In this document: positions 18,483 through 27,546 of the stretch, one piece after another | Numbering within the stretch: the first letter of the stretch is position 1 | How the letters are laid out: each line of letters begins with the position of its first letter | Assembly: GCF_000621865.1 (NCBI RefSeq) | Contig: NZ_KK211359.1 | Location: 62,001-126,000, forward strand | Direction: 5' to 3' | Source of the DNA: Pseudobutyrivibrio sp. MD2005 | Lineage (GTDB): Bacteria; Bacillota; Clostridia; Lachnospirales; Lachnospiraceae | DNA length: 64,000 bases | Notes under the pieces: generated by a model | Databases searched by the model: none | The model's input: the letters and a program-made list of their open reading frames with translations, nothing else | What the model was told of the DNA's origin: nothing | Program-made: the position numbers and the translations under genes

Positions 18483-19538
18483 ATGGCAGATAGTAAATAT
18501 GTGGCTTATGTTGGTACTTATACTCACGAGACCAGCGTTGGAATTTATGTCTATGATGTAGACCCTGATACAGGTGTCCTCAAGGAGCAGAGTGTAGCAC
18601 CAATCAATAACCCTTCTGATATTATTAATTCTAAGGACAACAAGTTCCTTTATTCTATTGCTGATGAAGGTGTTGCTTCATTCAAGATTCTTGAAAATGG
18701 TGATCTTGAGAAGATTAATCAGGAATGGATTGGTGGTATGAGAGGATGTAACCTTTGTGTAGACTCTCAGAATAGATACCTTTTCGTTGCTGGATATCAT
18801 GATGGCCGAGTTACAATGATGAAACTTAACGAGGATGGAAGCATCGGTGGTATTGCTGATGGTATTTTCCATCAGGGTATTGGTAAGTCAGTAGCTGAAA
18901 GACCTTTATATCCACATTGTACTTGTGTAACTCTTACTCCTGATGAAAAATATCTTTGTGCAGTAGAGAATGGTTTACATCAGATTAAGATTTATGAGAT
19001 CGATTACGAGAATGGTAAGCTTCGTCAGGTAGATATCGTTAGATGTACAATGGGTTCAGCACCACTTAAGATGAAGTTCTCTAACGATGGTAAATATGCA
19101 TATGTAATCACTGAAATGTCTAACGAGATTTTAGTTTATGATTATCATATTATCGGTGACACTCCTGATTTCGAGAACATCCAGACAGTATCACTTTTGG
19201 TTGGTGAGGATGAGGAAATCAGTACTGGTACTAATATTAAATTTGGTGAAGATGATAAGTTCATTTACGCCAGTGTAGATGGTTTAAATGCTGTCTGCAT
19301 GTATGAAAGAGATCCTAAGTCTGGAAAGATTAAGTATTTCTCTCATAGCTTTATTAGTGGAGATTATCCAAAGAGCTTTGCAGTATTACCAAAGGATAAG
19401 TACTTCGTTTCTCTTAACCATGATACAAACGAGATTCGTAGTTTTATCATTGACAAGAAGACAGGACATTCTCTTATGCAGAATCCACCTATTGCAATTG
19501 CTAAACCAAATAGCATTATTGTAGTAAAGTTAAAATAG
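18483..19538 (+). CDS. Lactonase family protein (7-bladed beta-propeller)
   Basis: 351 aa, 6-phosphogluconolactonase (Pgl/YkgB-like) family. The start YVAYVGTYTHETSVGIYVYD, the central LYPHCTCVTLTPDEKYLCAVE, and repeated strand motifs about 45-50 residues apart fit the seven-bladed lactonase propeller. Possible role in 6-phosphogluconolactone hydrolysis; no other pentose-phosphate gene is near, so the substrate is uncertain. RBS GAGGAG lies before the ATG. It closes the run, with a terminator at 19545. Confidence 0.8.
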   Translation: MADSKYVAYVGTYTHETSVGIYVYDVDPDTGVLKEQSVAPINNPSDIINSKDNKFLYSIADEGVASFKILENGDLEKINQEWIGGMRGCNLCVDSQNRYLFVAGYHDGRVTMMKLNEDGSIGGIADGIFHQGIGKSVAERPLYPHCTCVTLTPDEKYLCAVENGLHQIKIYEIDYENGKLRQVDIVRCTMGSAPLKMKFSNDGKYAYVITEMSNEILVYDYHIIGDTPDFENIQTVSLLVGEDEEISTGTNIKFGEDDKFIYASVDGLNAVCMYERDPKSGKIKYFSHSFISGDYPKSFAVLPKDKYFVSLNHDTNEIRSFIIDKKTGHSLMQNPPIAIAKPNSIIVVKLK

Positions 19539-19544
19539 CACGTT

Positions 19545-19578
19545 ACAAGGGCTGTTGAAACAGCCCTTGTTTACATTT
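19545..19578 (+). terminator. Terminator after the lactonase gene
   Basis: Perfect 12-bp stem ACAAGGGCTGTT / AACAGCCCTTGT with a 2-nt nominal loop, then TTACATTTTA. The T tract is interrupted, but the stem is strong. It precedes the aroC ribosome binding site and shows that the earlier in-frame ATG at 19555 is not the aroC start. Confidence 0.75.
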
Positions 19579-19599
19579 TATAAGGAATTGGAGGTTATT

Positions 19600-20694
19600 A
19601 TGGCAGGCTCAACATTTGGAAATTCCATTTCAATTACTACGTGGGGTGAATCACACGGCGCAGCTTTAGGTGTTGTTATTGACGGTTTCCCAGCTGGACT
19701 CAAGCTTTCAGAGGAAGATATTCAGTTATACCTCGACAGAAGAAAACCAGGTCAATCTAAGTTTACAACAGCTCGAGCAGAGGGCGATAAAGTCAGGATT
19801 CTATCCGGAGTATTTGAGGGTGTTACTACAGGCACTCCAATTTCCCTTATGGTTGAAAATACTGATCAGCATTCAAAAGACTATGGCAATATAGCTACTG
19901 CTTTTAGACCAGGTCATGCTGATTATGGATTTATAGAAAAATATGGTCTCAGAGATTACAGAGGTGGCGGACGTTCATCAGGTCGTGAGACTATCGGCAG
20001 AGTTGCTGCAGGCGCTATCTGTGCAAAGCTTTTACAGGAGCTTGGTGTCACTGTCTGTGCCTACACTAAATCAATCGGCGATGTTAAAATCTATGATTTT
20101 GATTTATCAGAGCGTGATAATAATCCTCTTTGCATGCCAGACCCGACAGCAGCCAAAAAGGCTGAAGAATATCTTGAGGCATGCATGTTAAATAATGACA
20201 GCGCAGGTGGTGTGGTTGAGTGCCTTATTACAGGTGTTCCTGCCGGCGTTGGAGAGCCTGTTTTTGACAAGCTTGATGCAAAGCTTGCCCAAGCACTTGT
20301 ATCTATTGGCGCAGTTAAAGGCGTTGAAATCGGTGATGGTTTTGCTGTTTCAAAGACAGTAGGAAGCATCAATAACGATAAGTTTAGGATGGAAGATGGT
20401 AAGGTTACAAAACTTACCAATCATAGCGGTGGTATTTTAGGAGGTATATCTGACGGAGATGATATCATTGTCAGATGTGCTATCAAGCCTACTCCATCTA
20501 TTGCACAGCCACAGCAGACAGTTAATGAAAAGCACGAAGATATCGATATCGAAATACGTGGTCGCCATGATCCTGTTATCGTACCTCGTGCTGTTGTCGT
20601 AGTGGAAGCGATGTGCGCTATTGCAATTTGCGATGCAATGCTTAGTCATATGACTGACAGAGTTGATTATATTAAGGAGTTTTATAAAAAGTGA
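19600..20694 (+). CDS. aroC: Chorismate synthase
   Basis: 364 aa. Converts EPSP to chorismate using reduced FMN, the last step of the common aromatic pathway. Family signatures: GNSISITTWGESHG, RPGHADYGF, YRGGGRSSGRETIGRVAAGA and SGGILGGISDG. The ATG at 19600 is preferred to that at 19555 because GGAGGT lies just upstream of MAGSTFG and the earlier start lies inside the terminator hairpin. No other aro gene is nearby. The stop overlaps the tgt start. Confidence 0.95.
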   Translation: MAGSTFGNSISITTWGESHGAALGVVIDGFPAGLKLSEEDIQLYLDRRKPGQSKFTTARAEGDKVRILSGVFEGVTTGTPISLMVENTDQHSKDYGNIATAFRPGHADYGFIEKYGLRDYRGGGRSSGRETIGRVAAGAICAKLLQELGVTVCAYTKSIGDVKIYDFDLSERDNNPLCMPDPTAAKKAEEYLEACMLNNDSAGGVVECLITGVPAGVGEPVFDKLDAKLAQALVSIGAVKGVEIGDGFAVSKTVGSINNDKFRMEDGKVTKLTNHSGGILGGISDGDDIIVRCAIKPTPSIAQPQQTVNEKHEDIDIEIRGRHDPVIVPRAVVVVEAMCAIAICDAMLSHMTDRVDYIKEFYKK

Positions 20695-21824
20695 AATACG
20701 AATTGTTAAAAACAGAGGGGAGAGCAAAACGCGGACGTTTTCATACAGTTCATGGTGTCATTGAAACACCTGTATTTATGAATGTTGGAACTGTAGCCGC
20801 TATCAAGGGAGCTGTTTCCACTGATGATTTGCGTCAGATTAAGACACAGGTTGAGCTTTCAAACACTTATCATCTTCATGTACGTACTGGGGATAAGCTA
20901 ATCAAAGAACTTGGCGGTCTTCATAAATTTATGGCTTGGGATAAGCCAATCCTCACTGATTCAGGCGGATTTCAGGTGTTCTCATTAGCTGGCATCAGAA
21001 AGATTAAAGAAGAAGGTGTAACCTTTAACTCTCACATAGATGGTAGAAAAATCTTTATGGGTCCAGAGGAATCAATGCAGATTCAGTCAAATCTCGGTTC
21101 TACAATTGCTATGGCATTTGATGAGTGCCCACCAGCTCTTGCAGAAAGAAAATATGTAGAGGATTCTGTGGCTCGTACTACAAGATGGCTACATAGATGT
21201 AAGGCAGAGATGGCTCGCCTTAATTCATTAGATGATACAATCAACAAAGAACAGCTTTTATTTGGTATCAATCAGGGTGCGATATTTAACGATATAAGAA
21301 TCGAGCATGCCAATATTATTTCAGAGCTTGATTTACCAGGCTATGCTGTTGGCGGTCTTGCTGTAGGTGAGAGCCACGAGCAGATGTATGACGTGCTTGA
21401 TCACGTTGTTCCATATCTTCCACAGAACAAGCCTACTTACCTTATGGGTGTTGGAACACCTGCCAATATTTTAGAGGCTGTAGATAGAGGTATAGATTTC
21501 TTTGATTGCGTTTATCCTAGTAGAAATGGTCGTCATGGTCATGTATATACCAACCATGGAAAGCTTAATCTATTCAATCAGAAGTTTGAGAAGGATATGC
21601 GTCCTATCGAGGAAGGCTGTGGCTGCCCAACTTGTCGTACATATTCAAGAGCTTATGTACGTCATTTGCTTAAGGCTAAGGAAATGCTTGGCATGAGACT
21701 TTGTGTTCTTCACAATCTGTATTTCTACAATACAATGATGGAAGAAATTAGAGATGCCCTTGACGAAGGACGTTTTGCCCAGTACAAGAAAGATAAGCTG
21801 GCGTCAATGGAAGCAGGAGAATAG
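20691..21824 (+). CDS. tgt: Queuine/preQ1 tRNA-ribosyltransferase
   Basis: 377 aa TIM-barrel enzyme that exchanges G34 for preQ1 in tRNAs with GUN anticodons. ILTDSGGFQVFSLA holds the first catalytic Asp, GGLAVGESHEQM the substrate loop, and GCGCPTCRTYSRAYVRHLLKA the zinc site. Start is GTG at 20691, overlapping the aroC stop (GTGA), with AAGGAG at about 20674. yajC follows after a promoter, a common tgt-yajC order. Confidence 0.95.
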   Translation: MKYELLKTEGRAKRGRFHTVHGVIETPVFMNVGTVAAIKGAVSTDDLRQIKTQVELSNTYHLHVRTGDKLIKELGGLHKFMAWDKPILTDSGGFQVFSLAGIRKIKEEGVTFNSHIDGRKIFMGPEESMQIQSNLGSTIAMAFDECPPALAERKYVEDSVARTTRWLHRCKAEMARLNSLDDTINKEQLLFGINQGAIFNDIRIEHANIISELDLPGYAVGGLAVGESHEQMYDVLDHVVPYLPQNKPTYLMGVGTPANILEAVDRGIDFFDCVYPSRNGRHGHVYTNHGKLNLFNQKFEKDMRPIEEGCGCPTCRTYSRAYVRHLLKAKEMLGMRLCVLHNLYFYNTMMEEIRDALDEGRFAQYKKDKLASMEAGE

Positions 21825-21868
21825 CAGAATAAGTAATTATTAAAAAAATATAAATTTAACTATTTTCC

Positions 21869-21897
21869 TTGCGTGTATCTATTTCTTTAGGTAAAAT
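21869..21897 (+). promoter_or_regulatory. Sigma-A promoter of yajC
   Basis: TTGCGT (21869-21874), 17-bp spacer, TAAAAT (21892-21897) in the 121-bp gap after tgt. It gives yajC an independent transcript. Confidence 0.5.
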
Positions 21898-21945
21898 GAT
21901 TTTCAGTGACTGGTCTATTGGCCAAGTGTTAGGAGGAATAATTTA

Positions 21946-22248
21946 ATGAATAGTTCAATTAGCTTAGTAATTTGGGTTGTGGTTCTTTTCGCATTCATGT
22001 ATTTCTTCATGATTCGTCCACAGCAGAAAGAGCAGAGAGAAAAGACAGCAATGATGTCAGCACTTGCAATTGGTGACACAATTCTTACTACATCAGGATT
22101 TTACGGTGTAATTATAGCAATTCAGGATGACACAGTTATCGTTGAGTTTGGTAGCAATAAGAACTGCCGTATCCCTATGGACAAGGCTGCAATCGCTCGT
22201 GTAGAAAAGCCAGAAGATGCTGTTAAGGCAGAAGAAAAGAGCAAGTAA
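21946..22248 (+). CDS. yajC: Preprotein translocase accessory subunit YajC
   Basis: 100 aa. One membrane segment (about residues 5-24) is followed by the family pattern FFMIRPQQKEQREKTAMMSAL and a small beta domain (GDTILTTSGFYGVI). It associates with SecDF-YidC in other bacteria; secDF is not in this window. RBS AGGAGG precedes the ATG, and a strong terminator follows. Confidence 0.92.
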   Translation: MNSSISLVIWVVVLFAFMYFFMIRPQQKEQREKTAMMSALAIGDTILTTSGFYGVIIAIQDDTVIVEFGSNKNCRIPMDKAAIARVEKPEDAVKAEEKSK

Positions 22249-22268
22249 TTAAATTAACTATTAAAAAT

Positions 22269-22303
22269 GCCTAGTTGGTTAAATCCAACTAGGCGCTTTT
22301 TTT
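22269..22303 (+). terminator. Terminator after yajC
   Basis: Stem GCCTAGTTGG / CCAACTAGGC with loop TTAAAT, then GC and seven T. Classic intrinsic terminator. It also lies at the 3' end of the convergent minus-strand gene, but without a matching A tract. Confidence 0.9.
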
Positions 22304-22311
22304 ATGTAGTC

Positions 22312-23076
22312 TTATGCACTTTTATTTTTCCTATCTCGAAGATATTGAGAACCCTTATTTAGTAGAGCCTTTGTGGAAGCAACAGGGTGTGTAAACTTAC
22401 GTATATGCTTGAATTGCCAACGTTCTGGCCATGATGCATTTTTGAACCATTCCTTAATAGCTTCCGTAGAAATCTGATCTTTGAAGCCTTCAAGATTTTC
22501 AACTCGCTCAGCCATCTGAGCATTTATTCTTTCGTTTATACGTTCAAAATCCTTGGCAAAGCTTGTAATAGCTGAAACGGTAAGGGCCATATCCATGCCG
22601 AATAAAAACATAAAAATTAAAGAAAGCAACTCAATGACAAGCTGAGGAATCATCATTACAGCTGTCATTATTGGAGGAGCTACAAATCTAGAAACCAAAA
22701 TACCAGCGAATCCAAAGCAAAAGGTAAACATTATGCAAACACGTCCATTAATATTTAATGGAAATTCTGAATAATCCCACCAACGCGCATTGAATCTTTT
22801 CTCTAGAACATAAGATGTCCCGTACTCTAAAATGAAAGAACCGATGGCGCACACAATAAAAATAATTGGATAAGATGCATTATGCAAAGGAGCATAGGGA
22901 ATCTCAATAAACAATATTTGAGTTATCGTAGCTCCAACACCATAAAGCGGTATACACGGACCATACAAAAATCCTCTATTCTGCCAGGTCTTATCATGTA
23001 TTGTGCAGTAGCAAGTCTCGTAAATCCACCCAATAAAACTATAAATTATAAAATACACAAAGTATCTACTAATCAT
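22312..23076 (-). CDS. Putative ABC-transporter permease-like membrane protein (PF06541 family)
   Basis: 254 aa with about five membrane segments in the first ~190 residues. IIYSFIGWIYETCYCTIHDK and NRGFLYGPCIPLYGVG near the N-terminus are signatures of the family annotated as 'putative ABC transporter permease' (PF06541), which has no proven function. The C-terminal ~70 residues are charged and cytoplasmic. The ATG at 23076 is chosen (MISRYF) because GGGAG lies just upstream; an in-frame TTG would extend it by six residues. No ATPase partner is nearby. It is divergent from the gene at 23838, with element copy 2 between them. Confidence 0.75.
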   Translation of the reverse strand: MISRYFVYFIIYSFIGWIYETCYCTIHDKTWQNRGFLYGPCIPLYGVGATITQILFIEIPYAPLHNASYPIIFIVCAIGSFILEYGTSYVLEKRFNARWWDYSEFPLNINGRVCIMFTFCFGFAGILVSRFVAPPIMTAVMMIPQLVIELLSLIFMFLFGMDMALTVSAITSFAKDFERINERINAQMAERVENLEGFKDQISTEAIKEWFKNASWPERWQFKHIRKFTHPVASTKALLNKGSQYLRDRKNKSA

Positions 23077-23140
23077 AAATTTTCTCCCAAACAATAATAC
23101 AATAAGTATAAACTTCTTTCCCCCAGATTAAAAGACTGAC

Positions 23141-23756
23141 ATCGTTACCATTCACAGTTGTCAAATTTTACCTACGCCCTCACCCTTGCTGGGGCCTCCA
23201 CTTATACTCAGGGCGCATTGCAAGAATATTGCTTTTTTCTAATGGGCCATTTATGCATCTTTATTTACATGTGTCTTTTGCAGGCCTGTACAATTTTGAA
23301 AAAGGTTTTTGGTTGGCGGACACAAAACATAGAATAAGTTGTACTTCTTAGACTGAGGGGAACTTGGTTGATTTTGGAGCGAGCTTAGTAACATAAAAGC
23401 AGGTTTTGCAATATATAAGCATGCGCTGCCACGGACGGCAGCGCAAGTGGTCACTTAAAACACGATGTTGAATGTGCCACGGTGATTAGATATGCAAAAC
23501 CTGCTTTGTCATGTTACTTAGCAAGCGTAATATGAAACCAAGTCCCCTCAGCCTGAGAAGTACATATAAAACATCAGTGTCCGCCACCTAAAAAACATTT
23601 TTCAAAATGGTTCATTCCGCAACAAGACACATGCGCGATGCATAAATTTGGCCCATAAGAAAAACTGCAATATTCGCAAAATCACGCCCTGAGTATAGTG
23701 GAGGCCTCAGCAATGGTGAGGGCGTCCATCCAAAACAAACTGTGAATGGTAACGAT
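23141..23756 (+). repeat. Palindromic intergenic element, copy 2
   Basis: 616 bp with 17-bp perfect inverted tips ATCGTTACCATTCACAG (23141-23157) and CTGTGAATGGTAACGAT (23740-23756). Same orientation and nearly the same inner sequence as copy 1, including the central hairpin at 23423-23444 and the conserved right-side segment at 23445-23483. The outer stem differs from copy 1: ACTCAGGGCG pairs with CGCCCTGAGT where copy 1 has CACCTTGCG with CGCAAGGTG. It sits between divergent genes and no target-site duplication is visible. The small open frame at 23251-23454 is a shadow of the repeat. Confidence 0.92.
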
Positions 23757-23837
23757 AGAAACGGAGGCGGTCACAGTTTATACGTATTATGGTGGTATTA
23801 TAGACTTAGTGTAGTGTACGGATTATGAGGTAGTGGT

Positions 23838-24362
23838 ATGCTAGGTGTAAATTCTATTGGGGCAGGGTATGCTGCCTATGGTAATTTGAATAGTGTTTAT
23901 ACTAATCCGGGAACTGAGAAGGTGGCTGAGGCGATAAAGGCTGAGGGCGGAAATGAGACTAAGGCCGCGGGATTTACCTCGGAGAAGGCGGCAAAAAGAG
24001 CTGGGGTTATTGAGTGTGAGACTTGTGCGAGCCGTAAGTATCAGGATGGCAGTGACGAAGAGGTTTCGTTTAAGTCGGCACAGCATGTGTCTCCGCAGGC
24101 GGCGGCAGCACGAGTGCGAGGTCATGAGCAGGAGCATGTTTCTAATGCATATGATAAGGCTAAAGAGGCAGGTGGTAAGGTATTAAATGCTTCGGTGGCT
24201 ATTCATACATCGATTTGTCCTGAATGTGGTAGGACATATGTGTCTGGAGGAACAACCACTACACAGATAAAGTATCCTAATGAGGATAATCCTTATCAGA
24301 AAAATAGAAAGGCAGCGGATGCCGGAGCTCTTGCAGGAATGAATTTTAATGTAGGTGTCTAA
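23838..24362 (+). CDS. Small putative zinc metalloprotease (SprA-related, HExxH)
   Basis: 174 aa without signal peptide or membrane segment. VRGHEQEHVSNAYDKAKEAGG carries HExxH at residues 96-100, and the surroundings resemble the SprA-related family (PF12118), which has the same VRxHEQxHV core. Two CxxC pairs (Cys60/63 in CETC and Cys127/130 in CPEC) suggest a structural zinc site as well. A glycine/threonine-rich stretch (SGGTTTTQIKYP) follows. Function unknown; enzymatic activity is a prediction from the motif. The 5' half is unusually G/T-rich, like other sequence to the right of these palindromic elements. Confidence 0.65.
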   Translation: MLGVNSIGAGYAAYGNLNSVYTNPGTEKVAEAIKAEGGNETKAAGFTSEKAAKRAGVIECETCASRKYQDGSDEEVSFKSAQHVSPQAAAARVRGHEQEHVSNAYDKAKEAGGKVLNASVAIHTSICPECGRTYVSGGTTTTQIKYPNEDNPYQKNRKAADAGALAGMNFNVGV

Positions 24363-24376
24363 TAGCTATTTTGGGG

Positions 24377-24405
24377 TTGCAATAGTTTGCTATGTATGTT
24401 ACACT
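24377..24405 (+). promoter_or_regulatory. Sigma-A promoter of secG
   Basis: TTGCAA (24377-24382), 17-bp spacer, TACACT (24400-24405), about 58 bp before the secG ATG. Confidence 0.55.
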
Positions 24406-24462
24406 TCAAATGTTGCGAAACCCGTAACTAAAAACTAATTTAGCCTAAATATGGGAGGCATT

Positions 24463-24708
24463 ATGCAAGCATTAAAAATAGTTCTTATTGTGTTATTAAT
24501 AGTTATTTGTGTGGCACTTACAGTTATTATTCTTTTCCAGGAAGGAAAGCAGAACGGTTTAGGTTCTTTATCAGGTCAGCAGTTTGATTCATACTGGAGC
24601 CGTAATAAGGGACGTTCAAAGGAAGGATTACTTGTTAAGCTTACTAGCGTGTGTGTAATCTTATTCTTTATTCTTTCTGCAGTTCTTAATATCGGAAGAT
24701 TTAATTAA
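24463..24708 (+). CDS. secG: Preprotein translocase subunit SecG
   Basis: 81 aa with two membrane segments (about residues 2-22 and 58-76) and the family loop ILFQEGKQNGLGSLSG. Part of the SecYEG channel. The ATG at 24463 follows GGGAGG by four bases; an in-frame ATG at 24451 overlaps that RBS and is rejected. The order secG-rnr-smpB-maf/ssrA is conserved in Firmicutes. Confidence 0.92.
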   Translation: MQALKIVLIVLLIVICVALTVIILFQEGKQNGLGSLSGQQFDSYWSRNKGRSKEGLLVKLTSVCVILFFILSAVLNIGRFN

Positions 24709-24719
24709 AGGTCATTTGT

Positions 24720-24784
24720 GCCACCCTTATGGGTGGCATTATTTACTTTAACTGGAGTTTTGCGACGCAAAACTCTATTTTTTT
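24720..24784 (+). terminator. Two consecutive hairpins between secG and rnr
   Basis: First stem GCCACCC / GGGTGGC with loop TTAT (24720-24737), followed by ATTATTTA. Second stem GAGTTTTG / CAAAACTC with loop CGACG (24755-24775), followed by TATTTTTTTA. The second looks like a full intrinsic terminator ending right at the rnr RBS, so rnr may be reached only by read-through or regulated anti-termination. Confidence 0.7.
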
Positions 24785-24793
24785 AGGAGGTTT

Positions 24794-27049
24794 ATGAAAG
24801 AGTTCGAAAAACAAAAACACTTCTTAATGGATGTGTTTAAAAGCCAAGCCTACATTCCTATGAAGAAAAAGGATTTGGAGATTCTGCTTGATGTAGAAAA
24901 GGATAAAAAGGCAGAATTTGCGGAGGTTCTTCAGGAGCTTGTAGACGAAGGGCAGATAGAAATTACAAAGAGGGGCAAGTACCAAATTGCTGAGAATCGT
25001 CCTAAGTTTGTTAAGCTTAAAGATCATCGATCTAAAAAGCCTACAAAGGCTGAGGCTGCACTTAAAAAGCAGTCGCTGAATGAAGTGGCAAAAAAGGCGA
25101 ATAAGCCAAAGAATGATAATGTGGAGCCAGATATAATCGGTCGATTTATTTCCCACAAGGATGGATATGGATTTATCGAGGTAGAGGGAAGCGACGAGGA
25201 TTATTTCGTTGGGCGTGATAATACTGGTTTTGCTATGCAGGATGATACTGTAGCTGCTGTGCTTACTTTTGGTGCGCCTGGCAAGAGACAGGAAGCAAGG
25301 GTTATCAGAATAATCGCTCATGGTTTTTCTGATGTTGTTGGTACTTACGAAAAGAGTTCAGGCTTTGGATTTGTCGTTGCTGATAGTAATAAGTTAGAAA
25401 GAGATATATTTATACCTGCAGGCAAGGATATGGGTGCTGTTACTGGCCATAAAGTTGTTTGCCATATTGAGGATTATGGAGATGAAAGCCATAAGCCAGA
25501 GGGTGTTATCACTGAAATTATTGGTCATAAAAATGATCCTGGCGTAGATATTTTATCTATCGTTAAGGGATTTGGCATCGATACAGAATTCCCTGATAAG
25601 GTGTTAAAGCAGGCTACTAATGTAGCAAAGCCTGTATCTGAAGCTGATATGGCGGGAAGAAATGATTTGCGAAGCCTTCCTATCATCACTATAGATGGTG
25701 AAGATACAAAGGATATCGATGATGGTGTATCTCTTGTTAAAGATGGAGATAACTTTGTGCTTGGGGTGCATATTGCAGATGTTACCAATTATGTCCAGGA
25801 GTCTTCGGCACTTGATGTAGAAGCACTTAAGCGTGGCACATCTGTATATCTTGCAGATAGAGTTATTCCGATGCTTCCTCACACATTGTCCAATGGCATG
25901 TGTTCATTAAACGAGGGAGAAGATAGATTGGCACTTTCTTGTATCATGACATTCTCACCTAAGGGCGAGCTTGTTGATCATGAGATATGCGAATCAGTTA
26001 TTCATAGTAGGCATCGCATGACATACACTAACGTATATGCGATAATGACAGGTGATGAGACAATCAGAAATGAATATTCTGATGTTTCGGATATGATAGA
26101 TGAAATGTATAAGCTTTCTCAGATTCTTCGTGCAAAGCGTAAGAAGAGAGGTGCGATTGATTTCGATTTCCCTGAAACTCATATTTTGATTGATGAGAGT
26201 GGAAAGGTAGTTGGCCTTGCTCCATATGAGCGCAATGATGCTCATAAGCTTATTGAGGATTTTATGCTGGCTGCTAATGAAACTGTTGCGGAACATTTCT
26301 CACTAATGGAATCGCCTTTTGTATATCGTGTTCACGGTGCGCCTGATCCTGAGAAGATGCAGACATTATCAAGATTCTTAGGAGCATGTGGCTACACACT
26401 TAAGGGCAATAAAGAAAGCATTCATCCTAAGGAAATCCAAAAGATGTTAGAAAGCCTTAAAGGGCATGAGGATGAGGCTGTCATTACCAAGATGACACTT
26501 CGCAGTATGCAACAGGCTAGATATGATGTTGAATGTAAGGGACACTTTGGACTTGCGGCTCAATACTATTGCCATTTTACATCGCCTATACGTAGATACC
26601 CTGATTTGCAGATTCATAGAATCATAAAGGACCATTTGCGTGGTCGTATGAACGAGAGAAAAATCACTCATTATGAATCTATCTTGCCTCAAGTAGCTCT
26701 TGAAACCAGCAAGCTAGAACGTAGAGCAGAGGAATGCGAGCGTGAAGTTGATAAGCTAAAGATGGTTCAATATATGAGAGAGTTTATCGGTCAACAGTTT
26801 GAGGGCAGCATCTCGTCTGTTACAGGCTGGGGTATGTATGTTGAGCTTGAGAATACTGTTGAAGGTCTTGTGCATATATCTACACTCTATGATGATCACT
26901 ATAATTTCGTAGAAGAGAATCTTACTTTGGTTGGTGAGCGAACAGGCCGTATCTTTAAACTGGGTCAGCTGGTTACAGTAATACTTGATTCAGTGGATGA
27001 ACAGGCTCGCACCATCGACTTTATACTAGAAGAGTTTAAGCGATTCTAA
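24794..27049 (+). CDS. rnr: Ribonuclease R
   Basis: 751 aa 3'-5' exoribonuclease. Order: N-terminal helix-turn-helix-like region (to ~85), two cold-shock domains (GRFISHKDGYGFIEV, then VGTYEKSSGFGFVV), the RNB catalytic domain with DTKDIDDGVSLV, and a C-terminal S1 domain (GTYVEL-like GMYVELENTVEGLVH). It degrades structured RNA and works with tmRNA on stalled-ribosome messages. The RBS AGGAGG ends only three bases before the ATG, which is tight; the next in-frame ATG is 11 codons on. Confidence 0.95.
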   Translation: MKEFEKQKHFLMDVFKSQAYIPMKKKDLEILLDVEKDKKAEFAEVLQELVDEGQIEITKRGKYQIAENRPKFVKLKDHRSKKPTKAEAALKKQSLNEVAKKANKPKNDNVEPDIIGRFISHKDGYGFIEVEGSDEDYFVGRDNTGFAMQDDTVAAVLTFGAPGKRQEARVIRIIAHGFSDVVGTYEKSSGFGFVVADSNKLERDIFIPAGKDMGAVTGHKVVCHIEDYGDESHKPEGVITEIIGHKNDPGVDILSIVKGFGIDTEFPDKVLKQATNVAKPVSEADMAGRNDLRSLPIITIDGEDTKDIDDGVSLVKDGDNFVLGVHIADVTNYVQESSALDVEALKRGTSVYLADRVIPMLPHTLSNGMCSLNEGEDRLALSCIMTFSPKGELVDHEICESVIHSRHRMTYTNVYAIMTGDETIRNEYSDVSDMIDEMYKLSQILRAKRKKRGAIDFDFPETHILIDESGKVVGLAPYERNDAHKLIEDFMLAANETVAEHFSLMESPFVYRVHGAPDPEKMQTLSRFLGACGYTLKGNKESIHPKEIQKMLESLKGHEDEAVITKMTLRSMQQARYDVECKGHFGLAAQYYCHFTSPIRRYPDLQIHRIIKDHLRGRMNERKITHYESILPQVALETSKLERRAEECEREVDKLKMVQYMREFIGQQFEGSISSVTGWGMYVELENTVEGLVHISTLYDDHYNFVEENLTLVGERTGRIFKLGQLVTVILDSVDEQARTIDFILEEFKRF

Positions 27050-27078
27050 TTATATTTAAGCAACCAGGAGTTTGTGCA

Positions 27079-27546
27079 ATGAATAAAGAAGGCAGAAAGT
27101 TAATTGCTAATAATAAAAAGGCATACCATGAGTATTTCATGGAAGAGGAGTATGAGGCTGGCATAGAGCTTCACGGTACAGAGGTGAAGTCTATGCGCAT
27201 GGGCCAGTGCTCAATAAAAGAAGCTTTTGTAAGGATTGATAATGGCGAGATGTTTATTTATCAGATGCATGTTAATCCTTACGAAAAGGGTAATATTTTC
27301 AATCGTGATCCACTTCGTCCTAGAAAGCTTCTTCTTCATAAATCAGAGATTAATCGTTTGCTTAGCAAGATTAAAGAAAACGGATATACGATAGTTCCTC
27401 TTGAGGTATATCTCAATAATGGACTTGTTAAGATTAAAATCGCTCTTGCGAAAGGTAAAAAGCTGTACGATAAGCGTGCAGATATCCAGAAGAAGGATAT
27501 GAAGCGCGAGGCAGAAAGAGATTTTAAAGTAAGGAATTTACGATAA
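27079..27546 (+). CDS. smpB: SsrA-binding protein SmpB
   Basis: 155 aa. Binds tmRNA and is essential for trans-translation. Family signatures: NKKAYHEYFMEEEYEAGIEL, GTEVKSMRMGQCSIKEAF and the basic C-terminal tail KKLYDKRADIQKKD. It lies 30 bp after rnr and about 580 bp before its RNA partner ssrA. The stop overlaps the maf start (TAATG). Confidence 0.95.
   Translation: MNKEGRKLIANNKKAYHEYFMEEEYEAGIELHGTEVKSMRMGQCSIKEAFVRIDNGEMFIYQMHVNPYEKGNIFNRDPLRPRKLLLHKSEINRLLSKIKENGYTIVPLEVYLNNGLVKIKIALAKGKKLYDKRADIQKKDMKREAERDFKVRNLR

Noticed and set aside
19555-19599. N-terminal extension of aroC
   Set aside because: It starts inside the terminator hairpin; GGAGGT lies before the conserved MAGSTFG start at 19600.
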